A program made the translations under genes and the position numbers. From NCBI GenBank assembly GCA_944321085.1, contig CALUJY010000010.1, positions 1 to 64,000 of the forward strand: a stretch of DNA of 64,000 nucleotides. The letters are read 5' to 3'. Every line of letters starts with the position of its first letter. The stretch's first letter is position 1. Below the pieces are notes generated by a model. The model searched no databases, had not been told where the DNA came from, and was given only the letters and a program-made list of their open reading frames with translations. The stretch comes from an uncultured Barnesiella sp. (GTDB lineage Bacteria > Bacteroidota > Bacteroidia > Bacteroidales > Barnesiellaceae_A). Shown here piece after piece: positions 52,169 to 62,700 of the stretch.

Positions 52169-54403
52169 ATGACAAAAAACGTCATACTCCTACGCAATAT
52201 CTGTTTCGGAACGACGGCACTGACCATACTCGTACTTATGGCAGCCACCATCATAGAGCATGTTTTCGGGACAGATTTTGTCTCATCTCACATTTACAGC
52301 TCTCCTCTTTTCGTCACACTATGGGCTCTTGTAACGGCATCGTCGCTGCTTTACCTCATAGCCCGCAAAATGACGAAACGCAAGCCCGTATTTTTACTGC
52401 ACCTCTCTTTCGTCGTCATTCTCACCGGCGCTCTCACAACGCATATCGACGGCATACAGGGTAATATACACCTGCGACAGGGCGACAAGCCATCATATAT
52501 CTATCGCACACGCCATGGCAGCGAGGGAGTTCTACCTTTCGGTATCGCCCTCGACGACTTCCGGCTCGCCTACTATCACGGGACGCTTGCTCCCATGGAT
52601 TTTATCGGCTCACTCACCATATACGACGGTAACGCTGTTTATCACGGCGAGACGTCGATGAACCGCATATACAGTTACCACAACTACCGTTTCAACCCAT
52701 CGACCTACGATTCCGACGGCAAAGGCTGCACGTTGCAACTCTCTTACGACCCCTATGGCATCGCCATCACCTACACCGGGTATGCCATGCTGCTGCTCGC
52801 CATGCTACTGTTTTTCTTCGACAGCAAAAGTTCTTTCCGCGGCTTGCTGCACCATCCTGCCTTGCGCAAATTTACGGTATGCGCCGCTTTGGCCGCAGCT
52901 CCATACATACCGGCACACGCCGACGAGCTGCCGCCAACCCTCCCCCCGAATATCGCCGAGAAAATGGGGAACCTGTATATCTATTACAACGACCGCGTAT
53001 GCCCGCTGCAAACATTGGCTCGCGACTTTACTACCAAACTATACGGCAAACCATCGTATCGGGGCATGAGTGCCGAACAAGTTCTCTTAGGATGGTTTTT
53101 CTACTACAACGAATGGAAGGAAGAACCCATGATACGCATCAAAAGCAAAGAAGTAAGGCAAATGCTCGATATGCAAGGGAAATATACCTCTTTGGTCGGC
53201 TTCTTCGATAACGAGGGTTACAAACTGACTTCGGCTCAACAAGAAGAGACAAAAGCGCATGACCTGCGTGGCATACGCGAAGCCGACGAGCAGGCCAACC
53301 TTGCAAGGTTGGCCTGCTCGGGCTATATCTTCAAGATTTTCCCTTATCGCGAAAACGACAGCATTCCTCCTGTATGGCTTTCTGTTTCAGATCGTTTACC
53401 GGCATCGATGCCCTACGAGCAATGGCTATTTATACGCTATTGCATGAACTATATGGCCGAACATGTGACAAAAGGAGATTTCGCCACCGTAGACTCATTG
53501 ATTGCCAAAACACTAAAATACCAAGAAAAGGAGGCTCACGGCTTTCTGCCAAGCAATACCCGCTTCCGTGCCGAAAAGCTCTACAATGCAATGGCATCGA
53601 CATCGTTCGTAGCCATAGGATGCCTTATAATAGGTATGGCAGCATTTGCCTTCTACTGCCGGTACTTTTCGCACGGCAAGCATAAAAAGCCGTCGTGGGC
53701 AAACCGACTGCTCGTCACGCTTATGCTCATCGCCTTACTGTACATTCTTGCCGTAATGGTATTGAGGGGCATTGTAGGCGGGCACTTCCCGGCTTCGAAC
53801 GGTTTCGAGACGATGCACCTCATGGCCGCCTGCTCCCTGATATTATCCATGACGTTTCACCGACGATTCGACATGCTGCTGCCTTTCGGCTTCCTGCTAT
53901 GCGGTTTTGCATTACTTGTAGCAATGCTCGGCGAAGCCAATCCGCCCATCACACAACTTATGCCGGTATTATCGTCACCACTATTGAGCATACACGTCGC
54001 CACTATTATGATGGCTTATGCCTTATTTGCCTTTGCCATGTTCAACGGGGCGACAGCCATCATCATACACGGCACCCACCCCTCAAACGACGAATCGATA
54101 GAACGATTGTATATTCTGAGCCGCATCATGCTCTATCCGGCAATATTTTTGTTGGCAACAGGAATCTTCATCGGTGCCGTATGGGCGAATGTCTCATGGG
54201 GACGCTATTGGGGCTGGGACCCCAAGGAGGTATGGGCACTCATTACGTTGCTCGTCTACTCGGCTGCATTACATACGACTTCGCTGCCGGCCTTGCAACG
54301 TCACATGTTTTTCCATCGATTTACCGTGATTGCTTTCTTGTGCGTATTAGTCACTTACTTAGGCGTAAACTTTTTCCTCGGCGGGCTACACAGCTACGCC
54401 TGA
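52169..54403 (+). CDS. ccsBA: System II cytochrome c synthase CcsBA
   Basis: Integral membrane heme lyase of 744 residues that moves heme out and attaches it to CxxCH motifs. The N-terminal ResB/CcsB-like part has helices at about 12-35, 47-62, 70-85 and 190-210; a long extracytoplasmic segment (about 250-475) follows; the C-terminal CcsA part (480-744) has about eight helices with the WWD-type heme motif WGRYWGWDPKEVW (677-689). Its neighbour is the only CxxCH protein in the window, so it probably serves it. The ResB part is shorter than in two-gene systems. A perfect palindrome lies at codons 373-384. Confidence 0.93.
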   Translation: MTKNVILLRNICFGTTALTILVLMAATIIEHVFGTDFVSSHIYSSPLFVTLWALVTASSLLYLIARKMTKRKPVFLLHLSFVVILTGALTTHIDGIQGNIHLRQGDKPSYIYRTRHGSEGVLPFGIALDDFRLAYYHGTLAPMDFIGSLTIYDGNAVYHGETSMNRIYSYHNYRFNPSTYDSDGKGCTLQLSYDPYGIAITYTGYAMLLLAMLLFFFDSKSSFRGLLHHPALRKFTVCAALAAAPYIPAHADELPPTLPPNIAEKMGNLYIYYNDRVCPLQTLARDFTTKLYGKPSYRGMSAEQVLLGWFFYYNEWKEEPMIRIKSKEVRQMLDMQGKYTSLVGFFDNEGYKLTSAQQEETKAHDLRGIREADEQANLARLACSGYIFKIFPYRENDSIPPVWLSVSDRLPASMPYEQWLFIRYCMNYMAEHVTKGDFATVDSLIAKTLKYQEKEAHGFLPSNTRFRAEKLYNAMASTSFVAIGCLIIGMAAFAFYCRYFSHGKHKKPSWANRLLVTLMLIALLYILAVMVLRGIVGGHFPASNGFETMHLMAACSLILSMTFHRRFDMLLPFGFLLCGFALLVAMLGEANPPITQLMPVLSSPLLSIHVATIMMAYALFAFAMFNGATAIIIHGTHPSNDESIERLYILSRIMLYPAIFLLATGIFIGAVWANVSWGRYWGWDPKEVWALITLLVYSAALHTTSLPALQRHMFFHRFTVIAFLCVLVTYLGVNFFLGGLHSYA
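53287..53320. repeat. Perfect 34-bp palindrome inside ccsBA
   Basis: The 34 bases 53287-53320 read the same on both strands: arm cgagcaggccaacct, centre ttgcaa. It encodes DEQANLARLACS in frame in the segment between the ResB and CcsA parts. A 17-bp stem without loop is unusual within a coding sequence. Confidence 0.9.
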
Positions 54404-54419
54404 ACGACAAGCTGTCTCG

Positions 54420-54929
54420 TCAAGGCATATATCCGCCCTCGCTTGTCACAGCGTACCCTCCGGGTTCGAGATGCAGAATGCGCTGGTTGCTACTCCCCCT
54501 GAACAGCAATGCGGGGTCGTGCAACGAAGCTACAAATCGGCCGTCGACAAGCGTATCTATCCACTGCAAGCAACGGCACAACGCCTCGTCGCGCAACAGT
54601 TGCTCATACGTATAACCGGTATAGCACCATATATTTTGGTGGGTCTCTCGTTTAAGAAGCTCCAACAACTCATACAGTGCTGCCGGATTATAGAAAGGGT
54701 CTCCGCCCGTAAGCGTGATACCGTCGAGCAAAATATTATCATTGATTTCTCGGATGATACGCTCTAATATGGCATCGGTCAGCGGCTGACCGGCATCGGC
54801 ACGCCAACTATCGGGGTTGTGACATCCGGGACAGGCATGACGACAACCGGCAAGGTAGATGGCATAACGCAGCCCGTATCCGTCGGCTATAGTCTCGGGA
54901 AATACATTCAGAATGTTGAGCCCTTGCAT
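54420..54929 (-). CDS. nrdG: Anaerobic ribonucleotide reductase activase NrdG
   Basis: Radical SAM activase of 169 residues that generates the glycyl radical on NrdD. The cluster motif is C29-x3-C33-x2-C36 (CRHACPGC), followed by SAM-binding GGDPFYNP. Its ATG (54929) lies 22 bases inside the end of nrdD, so translation is coupled. Convergent with ccsBA, with 16 bases between stops and no terminator in view. Confidence 0.95.
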   Translation of the reverse strand: MQGLNILNVFPETIADGYGLRYAIYLAGCRHACPGCHNPDSWRADAGQPLTDAILERIIREINDNILLDGITLTGGDPFYNPAALYELLELLKRETHQNIWCYTGYTYEQLLRDEALCRCLQWIDTLVDGRFVASLHDPALLFRGSSNQRILHLEPGGYAVTSEGGYMP

Positions 54930-57310
54930 CGGTTATGTTTTACGCGGTCGCGCTCCTCGGCCTGCTTGGCCGAGTTCCATGTTTCGAGACTGCCGGTAAG
55001 ATAACCGGTGATACGACGCATCCGCGAAATATCTTCGCTGTGACACACGGGACAACTGCCATATATCACACCTTTATACCCGCAACTACGGCAGGTATCT
55101 ACGGGATGGTTTATCGACCCGTAACCAATACCTTCGTCGTGCATCACCTTGACGATTTTCAGTATCACCACTACATTTTTCTTGGCCTCGCCATCGAGCT
55201 CTACATACGTGATGTGTCCGCCACGGGTAATGGCATGGAACGGCGCCTCGCGCTTTATCTTCTCGACGATGCTCACCGGCTCTTTCACATCGATATGGAA
55301 AGAGTTGACATAATAGTCTCGATCGGTCACGCCGGGAATCACGCCATAGATGCGGCGGTCTATCTTCGTAAAGCGTCCCGACAAACCTTCGGCCGGCGTT
55401 GCCAACACCGAGTAGTTGAGCCCGTAACGGTGTTTATACTCCACGGCAACGGCATTCATCACCGACACGGCATCGTACAGGGTCTGCCATGCCTCGTCGT
55501 TGTGCGCATGACCTTCGCCATATATCGCCACCATAGCATTGTGCCCGCCTATAAAACCTATACCCAACGTACCCGACAACAAGACGTCGCCAACCTGCTC
55601 ATCGGGGGCAAGTTTCATGCCTCCCTTCCACACATCGTTGCCCATCATAAAGGGGAACTGGCAGGCCAGCGCAGTACGTTGATAACAATAACGCTCATAC
55701 AACTGCTCTGCTATCATGGCAGCCATCGTGCGCACCTTCTCCAAGAAGATGATACGCGCCTCGCGTCTGACAACGTGTTTGTCGTCGTAAGGATGCAACT
55801 CCTCGGCCTCGCGTCGTGCCTCTATGGCCAATCGCGGCATATTCATCGAGGTAAACGAAAGATTCCCCCGCCCCCACGAACTTTTTATTCCGTGCAGATT
55901 CTCAAAAACACGGGTGCGGCAACCCATCGTAGCCACTTCGTAACGGAAACGGTCAGGGTCGTCGGCATGCCATGCTTCGTTCCGGTTGAACTCGGTATCT
56001 AAGAAAAGGAAATTGGGGAACAACGAGGTAGAGGTTGTGTAACATGCCTTCAACAGCAAATCGAAGTTAGGAGCTTCGAACGTAATCTTACCGCTCATAG
56101 CGCCCTCCATATCGGCCATTGCCTTTTCGTAGTCGGCATCGGAATAGGAGATGCCCTCCTTCACTTTGAATATCTGTATCGGGAAAACAGGTACCTCTCC
56201 GTTGCCCAGCCCTTCGACAGTCGACGACAACAGCTCTTGCATGACCATACGCCCCTCGGCCGAAGTATCTGTACCGTAGTTGATAGAGCTGAACACCACT
56301 TGGTTACCCCCTCGCGAATGCATTGTATTGAGGTTGTGTATCAACCCCTCCATCGCCTGATGCGTATCTTTGCGTGTCGACTCGTAGCTATGTTGCCACA
56401 CAGAGTGCATCTCGTCGGGAGTGAGCGACAAACCTTTCTCCTGCAACATGGCCGCTACGGCCTGCGACTGCTTCTCTTCCTCGACAATGGTATGTACCAG
56501 ACCGCCCAACGACTCTTTCAAATCGAGCGAATCGGAAAAACCTTTCAACTCGGCCAGAAAAGCGATATTATCTGCAAGGTGTTTCCTGAAACTCTTTATC
56601 ACACCCGGCGCCATGAAATGGTCGAAAGCGGGTATCGCCTGCCCTCCGTGTTGTTCGTTCTGGTTGGTTTGGAACACGATAGTAGCCAACGTGGCATAGC
56701 TCTGTATCGATTGCGGCGGACGCACCGTACCGTTTTTCGTATGGAAACCCCGGCTGAACAGGTCATCCAAATCGTATTGCGTGCAGGTCGTTGTCTTCGT
56801 CGGATAGTAATCGAGGTCGTGAATATGTATATCGCCATTCTTATGCGCCCGGGCATAACGCACGCCCACAAGATATTTATAAGCGTAATCTTTGGTCACC
56901 TCCGAAGCAAAGGTCATCATCTGACCGGCCGGCGTATGCGACGACATGTTGGCATTACCCAAATTGATGTCGTTTTTCTCTATGGCCACAATACCATCCA
57001 TCACATGCTTCATAGAGGTGCGTTTATCGCGCTCTATCGTGCGCCACTCCCGATATATAATATAACGCTTGGCAATATCGGGATTGACACGCATCAACTC
57101 CCGTTCTACCAAATCCTGCACCTGCTCTACCGTCACCTCGTCCGTAGTGATTTTTTGTGCGACACGCTCGGCAGCCTGTTCTATCACAGTCAAATCATCG
57201 GTAATGCCTCCGGCACGATATGCCTTCTCTATGGCACGCACTATTTTACTGAGGGAAAAAGGCTGGCGCGAGCCATCCCTCTTCACGATGGTTATCGTAT
57301 CTGTTTCCAT
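54908..57310 (-). CDS. nrdD: Anaerobic ribonucleoside-triphosphate reductase NrdD
   Basis: Class III ribonucleotide reductase (800 residues), making deoxynucleotides without oxygen. N-terminal ATP-cone (about 4-95: TITIVKRDGSRQPFSLSKIVRAIEKAYRAG), the ten-stranded barrel, the zinc site C740-x2-C743 and C753-x2-C756, and the glycyl-radical G769 in RRITGYL. The C-terminal tail is typical. It shows the organism has anaerobic DNA precursor synthesis. A minus-strand TACCTTTG (57384-57377) may be its -7 box. Confidence 0.97.
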   Translation of the reverse strand: METDTITIVKRDGSRQPFSLSKIVRAIEKAYRAGGITDDLTVIEQAAERVAQKITTDEVTVEQVQDLVERELMRVNPDIAKRYIIYREWRTIERDKRTSMKHVMDGIVAIEKNDINLGNANMSSHTPAGQMMTFASEVTKDYAYKYLVGVRYARAHKNGDIHIHDLDYYPTKTTTCTQYDLDDLFSRGFHTKNGTVRPPQSIQSYATLATIVFQTNQNEQHGGQAIPAFDHFMAPGVIKSFRKHLADNIAFLAELKGFSDSLDLKESLGGLVHTIVEEEKQSQAVAAMLQEKGLSLTPDEMHSVWQHSYESTRKDTHQAMEGLIHNLNTMHSRGGNQVVFSSINYGTDTSAEGRMVMQELLSSTVEGLGNGEVPVFPIQIFKVKEGISYSDADYEKAMADMEGAMSGKITFEAPNFDLLLKACYTTSTSLFPNFLFLDTEFNRNEAWHADDPDRFRYEVATMGCRTRVFENLHGIKSSWGRGNLSFTSMNMPRLAIEARREAEELHPYDDKHVVRREARIIFLEKVRTMAAMIAEQLYERYCYQRTALACQFPFMMGNDVWKGGMKLAPDEQVGDVLLSGTLGIGFIGGHNAMVAIYGEGHAHNDEAWQTLYDAVSVMNAVAVEYKHRYGLNYSVLATPAEGLSGRFTKIDRRIYGVIPGVTDRDYYVNSFHIDVKEPVSIVEKIKREAPFHAITRGGHITYVELDGEAKKNVVVILKIVKVMHDEGIGYGSINHPVDTCRSCGYKGVIYGSCPVCHSEDISRMRRITGYLTGSLETWNSAKQAEERDRVKHNRCKGSTF

Positions 57311-57376
57311 ACAATCTCCTTGGGAATAGAATTACACTTCAAACGACGCGTCATATCACTACGCGAATAACGGGGG

Positions 57377-57384
57377 CAAAGGTA
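57377..57384 (-). promoter_or_regulatory. Putative -7 box for nrdDG
   Basis: Minus-strand TACCTTTG (57384-57377), 67 bases before the nrdD ATG. No good -33 element seen. Confidence 0.4.
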
Positions 57385-57460
57385 TAACTTTTCCATATTA
57401 TATGCCACTTTCCGACGCGCTATTTTTATGCGATAAACAAATATTTTATATCACCAAAGA

Positions 57461-57491
57461 TTTATGAGAAATTATTTTTTTGTTAACTTTG
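57461..57491 (+). promoter_or_regulatory. Putative promoter for folK
   Basis: TTTA (57461-57464), 19 bases, TAACTTTG (57484-57491). The leader to the ATG at 57535 is about 35 bases and AT-rich. Confidence 0.45.
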
Positions 57492-57534
57492 CAACAGAAA
57501 ATAGGCTCTACAATATTATATAAGCAATATTTAT

Positions 57535-58005
57535 ATGAAACTTTTTCTTATCGCGTTAGGTTCGAATATAGGAGAAAGGAAATCTTATATCATGCACGCC
57601 ATTGCCGAGTTATGCATACGTGCCGGTGAGATAGAGGCTGTGTCGTCGCTCTACGAGACAGCCCCCGAAGGCTTCGACTCGCCCCACCCTTTTCTTAATG
57701 CTGCCGTTGCATTGCGCAGCAATCTATCGCCGGTCGAAATGCTCGTAACAACCCGTGAGATAGAGCATTCGCTGGGCAGCCTTACGCATCGCAATCCCGA
57801 CGGTTCTTATCGCGACCGCAGTATCGATATCGACATCATCGCCTGCGACGACATGATATTGCAAACCGACGAGCTTATTATCCCGCACCCGCGAATGCAC
57901 CTGCGACGCTTCGTTCTCGACCCGCTTTGCGAAATAGCTCCTCAATGGATACATCCTTTGCTGCACGAGAGTGTCACGGCGTTGCGCGATAAGCTGACAG
58001 AATAA
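57535..58005 (+). CDS. folK: Dihydropterin pyrophosphokinase (HPPK)
   Basis: Folate-pathway kinase moving pyrophosphate from ATP to 6-hydroxymethyl-dihydropterin. The 156 residues contain ALGSNIGERKSYI, SLYETAPEGFDSPHPFLNAAV, the metal-binding DRSIDIDIIACDD and the terminal PHPRMHLRRFVLDPL motif. No fused DHNA or DHPS domain. Single gene. Confidence 0.95.
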   Translation: MKLFLIALGSNIGERKSYIMHAIAELCIRAGEIEAVSSLYETAPEGFDSPHPFLNAAVALRSNLSPVEMLVTTREIEHSLGSLTHRNPDGSYRDRSIDIDIIACDDMILQTDELIIPHPRMHLRRFVLDPLCEIAPQWIHPLLHESVTALRDKLTE

Positions 58006-58034
58006 TTGTAGTAAAGACCTTCCCTATTTACGCC

Positions 58035-58062
58035 AAAAAGAGAGCCGGCGGCAGCTCTCTTT
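58035..58062. terminator. Shared terminator of folK and queG
   Basis: Perfect 9-bp stem (aaagagagc 58037-58045 with gctctcttt 58054-58062), eight-base GC-rich loop, with an A/T run on both sides, so it can end both converging transcripts. Confidence 0.75.
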
Positions 58063-58088
58063 CCGAATGCAAAAGTATCTCGAAATAA

Positions 58089-59072
58089 TTACGCATTACC
58101 ACTCGGTTCATCGGTACCCTTATCCCGGGGCTCGAATAGAGCAGGATTGAGGGCATTGACATTACGCATCAATCCCTCATACTTCACGCGTTTGACAGCC
58201 GAATGACGGAATATGCTGGCAAACTCTTCGCGAGAAAGGTTTTTCAATCGCTCATAAGAGAGTTCCTTCATCTCGTCGGAGGGTTGCAATGCCGCCTCTT
58301 GCGTAGGCAAAGCCCCTTCGTTATAGGGACACACCTGCTGACAGGTATCGCAACCATAAACGCGCATACCCAAACGCGGTATCACATCGACAGGAAGCCC
58401 GCCGCGATTCTCTATGGTTTGACACGACAAACACCGACGTGTGTCGAGAGTACCATTGTCGCATATTGCATGAGTAGGACATGCCTCTATGCAACGACGA
58501 CAGTCGCCGCAACTGCCTGCAACAGGTTGCGTAGAAGGCAATGACAAAGTGGTAAGAATTTCTCCCAAAAAGAAGTAACTACCCGCACCGGGTACTATCA
58601 ACTGCGTATGGCGACCTATAAATCCTATTCCGGCACGTGTCGCCCAATAACGTTCAAAGAGGGGAGCCGTATCGCAACATACCCTATTGCGGCACTCGGT
58701 CATACGCTCCATAAACGCTGCAAGCTCGCCCAATCGCTCGCGCATCAGCTCGTGATAATCCTGTCCATAGGCATAATAGGCAAAACGCGGATGACCCTGC
58801 GGCAACTCGTCGGAAGGACAATAATTCATAGCTACGCATATCACCGTATTCGCGCCATCGAGCAGCATGGCAGGATTGCGCCGCACCTCGCCATATCGTT
58901 CCATATAGGACATACAGGCATGTTTGCCGCCCTCTATCCACCCTTGCCAAGAAGCCATCACCCCGGCAGGCACATCGCCAACAGGGGCAAAACCGCACGC
59001 GGCAAAACCCAACTTCCGTGCCTCGGCACGGATAGCGGCGGTATAGTCAGAGAGTATCGAAGAGAAATCCAT
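58089..59072 (-). CDS. queG: Epoxyqueuosine reductase QueG
   Basis: Cobalamin and two-cluster enzyme reducing epoxyqueuosine in tRNA to queuosine. Length 327 residues. The general acid D134 (CCDTAPLFER) is present. The iron-sulfur cysteines are C188, C191, C194, C198 (CGDCRRCIEAC) and C214, C241, C244, C248 (CLSC, CDTCQQVC). The extra HEAT-like region of some QueG is missing or short. Start chosen at ATG 59072, which lies 26 bases inside the end of the polysaccharide deacetylase gene, so the two are coupled. Confidence 0.93.
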   Translation of the reverse strand: MDFSSILSDYTAAIRAEARKLGFAACGFAPVGDVPAGVMASWQGWIEGGKHACMSYMERYGEVRRNPAMLLDGANTVICVAMNYCPSDELPQGHPRFAYYAYGQDYHELMRERLGELAAFMERMTECRNRVCCDTAPLFERYWATRAGIGFIGRHTQLIVPGAGSYFFLGEILTTLSLPSTQPVAGSCGDCRRCIEACPTHAICDNGTLDTRRCLSCQTIENRGGLPVDVIPRLGMRVYGCDTCQQVCPYNEGALPTQEAALQPSDEMKELSYERLKNLSREEFASIFRHSAVKRVKYEGLMRNVNALNPALFEPRDKGTDEPSGNA

Positions 59073-59655
59073 TATCGAGCAGCCACTCCAAGGAACGCGG
59101 CAAAGCATAACGCAGGTTCTTCTCGGCTTTGATGGAGTCGTGGAATACTATAATAGAACCATTACGGGCATATCGCTGTACATTGGCGACAACATCTTCA
59201 CCCGTCAGATGGCGGCTGTAATCGCGTGTCACCACATCCCACATCACAATAGTATATCGCTCTTGCAGGGCGGCCGATTGCCGAGGCAGCAAATGTCCGT
59301 GCGGAGGACGGAAGAGACGGCTTTTTATCAAATCGTCGGCTTTCGATACATTGTGCAAATATGCGTCGGTACTCATCTTTATTCCCTGCACGTGGCTCAT
59401 GGTATGGTTGCCCACCTGATGCCCGTTGGCACGCAACATATCGAACAAACGCGGGTTGCGCGCCACATTATCTCCCACGCAAAAAAAAGTGGCACGTACG
59501 CCATAACGCGCCAATACTTCGAGTACCCATGGAGTTACCTGCGGCACCGGGCCATCGTCGAAGGTGAGATATACCGTCTTGCGCACTTGCGGCATGCGCC
59601 AGATAGCCTCGGGGAAAAGCATGCGATACGGATAGGGAGGACGTTCTATAAACAT
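59047..59655 (-). CDS. Polysaccharide deacetylase (NodB-type)
   Basis: CE4-family deacetylase of 202 residues, acting on N- or O-acetyl groups of a glycan. The metal-dependent motifs are complete: TFDDGP (31-36), H84 and H88 in NHTMSHVQ, RPPHGH (116-121), MWDVVTRDY and VFHDS. No signal peptide is visible (N-terminus MFIERPPYPYRMLFPEAIWR), so it may be cytoplasmic or anchored by other means. Substrate unknown. Confidence 0.9.
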   Translation of the reverse strand: MFIERPPYPYRMLFPEAIWRMPQVRKTVYLTFDDGPVPQVTPWVLEVLARYGVRATFFCVGDNVARNPRLFDMLRANGHQVGNHTMSHVQGIKMSTDAYLHNVSKADDLIKSRLFRPPHGHLLPRQSAALQERYTIVMWDVVTRDYSRHLTGEDVVANVQRYARNGSIIVFHDSIKAEKNLRYALPRSLEWLLDNGFLFDTL

Positions 59656-59667
59656 CGTCGGATATTG

Positions 59668-59714
59668 TAAAAAAGCGGCAGCGTGCCCGATTTTTCAATT
59701 CGACACACCGCCGC
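59668..59714 (-). terminator. Terminator after the DUF2723 gene
   Basis: Minus-strand gcggcggtgtg (59714-59704) pairs with cacgctgccgc (59685-59675) through 11 bp with two G-U pairs, followed by TTTTTTA. It separates the DUF2723 gene from the deacetylase. Confidence 0.7.
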
Positions 59715-59731
59715 GACTTATTTTTTATCCA

Positions 59732-62700
59732 TTACATGGCCAAGCCCGATGCTTGCGCATCGGCAATAATCTGCTCAGCCTCGGTTTGCATACCAGCTTC
59801 TACCAGCATTGTCAAACCAGCTTGTATGATATAAGCATGAAGGTTATAATCGCCTACCGACCGCAACTGCGACGGAGTAAGCGTCTGGTACCAACGCATA
59901 TATTGTATGGAGTTGCCCACGATGTCACGCAACAAGACAAGTCCTTTATCGTTGGCGCCCAATTTCAGGTACGACTCGGCCATCTGCATCGATGCCAAAT
60001 CGTGACGCACCTGCCATCCCGGGATTTTCTCCATCACAAAGTCGAGAGCAGCAAGCGCCTTTTCGTTCTCGCCCTCTTCTATGAGACTGTTTACAAGCTC
60101 CGAGAACATGAGACGTATCGTTTGACACATACGGCGCACGTTTTCGTCCAAATAGAGAGGATGCTCAGGCGTAGCCTTATCCAAACCGCCCCACTTGAAT
60201 TTAGTCATCATGTTATCGTACATCCGTTCGGTATCCACACCCATACCTTCGTTCTTCACAGGAACCAAGTGATATGCCATACCAGTACGCACGAAATAGT
60301 CGTCAAGACCCAAATATAGGCTATTGGAGACTGTCACGGCAAAATATACAGGACGTTTCCAACCCTGCTCTATGTTGGTATTGATAAGGTCTAACGACGC
60401 TATCTCACTCATCGTAAATCCGGTTTTTCCGGCGAAGTTGGGCACTATCTTATCGACTATTTTGTCGATATACTTATCGGGTACGCCAGCACTATCGTGG
60501 GCTACCGCCGGGTCAACGGGGATATAGAGCTTGTTGGTAGGCAAGTGATTTATCATGCCATACGATGGCAACTCTTTGGTCCACGCCTCATCGCTATACA
60601 AGAAGTTAAGAGCCTCGCGCACCGTCAGCGAATCCTCCACACGCGGTATTACATAGTTATATGCACGTTTGTCGTAAGCATATATCGTGGGAGTGGCCGA
60701 GATGGGCAGCGGAGCCGATTCGTAAGCGGGACGCTTCATTTGGTCGATATACCAATCGGTCTGCAAATACGAGAGGTTGCACACGCGCACGTCGGTACGA
60801 TAGCCTTCTACCTCCTGTGCATACCACAAGGGGAAAGTATCGTTATCGCCATTGGTAAAAAGAATGGCATTGGGCTCGACACTCGACAAGTAGTTCATAC
60901 CGAAGTCGCGTGCTACATAACGCCCCGAGCGGTCGTGGTCGTCCCATGTTTGGCTCACCATTTGCAGGGGCACCACCATGCAGAGCAACACAGCCACCAC
61001 GGCAACGACAGTACGATTCTCTACCTTGCACTTCTCCATCACCCACTCCAAGAAACGAGTTATGGCAGCAACGCCCAAACCTATCCAAATGGCAAAGGCA
61101 TAGAACGACCCGGCATAGGCATAATCGCGTTCACGCGGCTGGTAGGGAGTTTGGTTGAGGTATAACACAATGGCTATACCCGTCATGAAGAAAAGGAAGA
61201 ATACTACCCAGAACTGCTCGATACCGCGCTTGCCCGAATAGGCTTGGAACAACAAACCTATCAATCCCAGAATCAACGGCATAAAGTAGAATACATTACG
61301 ACCGGGATTATCTTTCATATCGTCGGGCAGATAGGTAGAGTCGCCCTCTATAAATTTATCGATAAACTTTATACCGCTTATCCAATTACCTTTATCTACT
61401 TCACCGTGACCTTGTATATCGTTCTGGCGACCTACAAAGTTCCACAAGAAATAGCGCCAATACATATAATTGAGTTGGTAATCCAAGAAGAAACGCAAGT
61501 TCTCGCCGAAAGTAGGATTTTTCACCGTCTTCGGTCCTTGCGGCGTATTCACGGTCACATTGTGACCTTTGAAACCACTCCACTCCTTGTAGGCACTTAT
61601 ATGATTGGGTTTCTCGCTATACATACGGGGGAAGAGCATATTCAACTCATCTTCATATACATACTCTTCCTCACGGCCTATTTCTATGTAACGGTCGGGC
61701 TCATTTTCATCGGTCTTCACCACTTGGCGCATAATTTTCTTGCCCTCTTTGACAACGGGTTTGCCTGACTCGTCGCGTTTCACTTGCGAAGCGAAAGTAC
61801 GGCCATAGAATAGCGGATTGTCGCCATACTGGTCGCGAGCCAAATAGCTGGCAAGCGTAAAGACGTCTTGCGGCGAGTTTTGATCCATCGGCGTATTGGC
61901 CGTAGAGCGTATGATGATAAGGGCATACGACGAATAACCGAGGAAGATGACCAACAACCCGGCCATTATCGTATTCATGGCTATCACAGGTGTCTTCTTG
62001 GCAAGCAGCAGATAAGCTACCAAAGCAGTTGTCAGCAACAGACCTATCCAAATGCCATCGCCTATGAAGAGTATTCCTACCAATACGACGCTCAGTAAGA
62101 ACGACAACTTGATATAGAGTTCGTGGCGCTGTTTGTAACTCTCGTATATAGCCCACGAAATACTGGCAAGCGTGATGAAGAAATAAATAATCACACCCGT
62201 ATTATAAGGCATTTTCAGCACATTGACGCAGAAGATTTCAAACAATCCGGCAACCTTTACAAAGCCCGGTATCAGACCGTAAAGCAGCAGCACGATGATG
62301 GCAAACGACGCCAACAGGGCTATCAATGAGCCTTTGGCGTTGACATTCTTAAATCTGCGGTAATAATATACCAAAACAATGGCCGGGATACACAACAGGT
62401 TGAGTAGGTGTACGGCTATGGAAACGCCTATCAAATAAGCTATCAGAATCAAGAAACGATTGGCATAAGGCTCGTCGGCTACGCTGTCCCACTTCAAAAT
62501 GAGCCAGAAGACCACCGCGGTACAGAACGACGAGTAGGCATATACCTCGCCCTCGACGGCCGAGAACCAAAACGTATCGCTCCATGCGTATGCCAAAGCT
62601 CCCACAAGACCGCAACCCAGTATCGTTATCATCCGAGCGGTCGTCATAGGCCTTTCTTCGGTTACTATCAACTTCTTTGCCAGATAGGTAATCGTCCAAA

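Noticed and set aside
54935-57370. Two long plus-strand frames (355 and 377 codons) opposite nrdD
   Set aside because: Complement shadows of nrdD, which has all its class III motifs.
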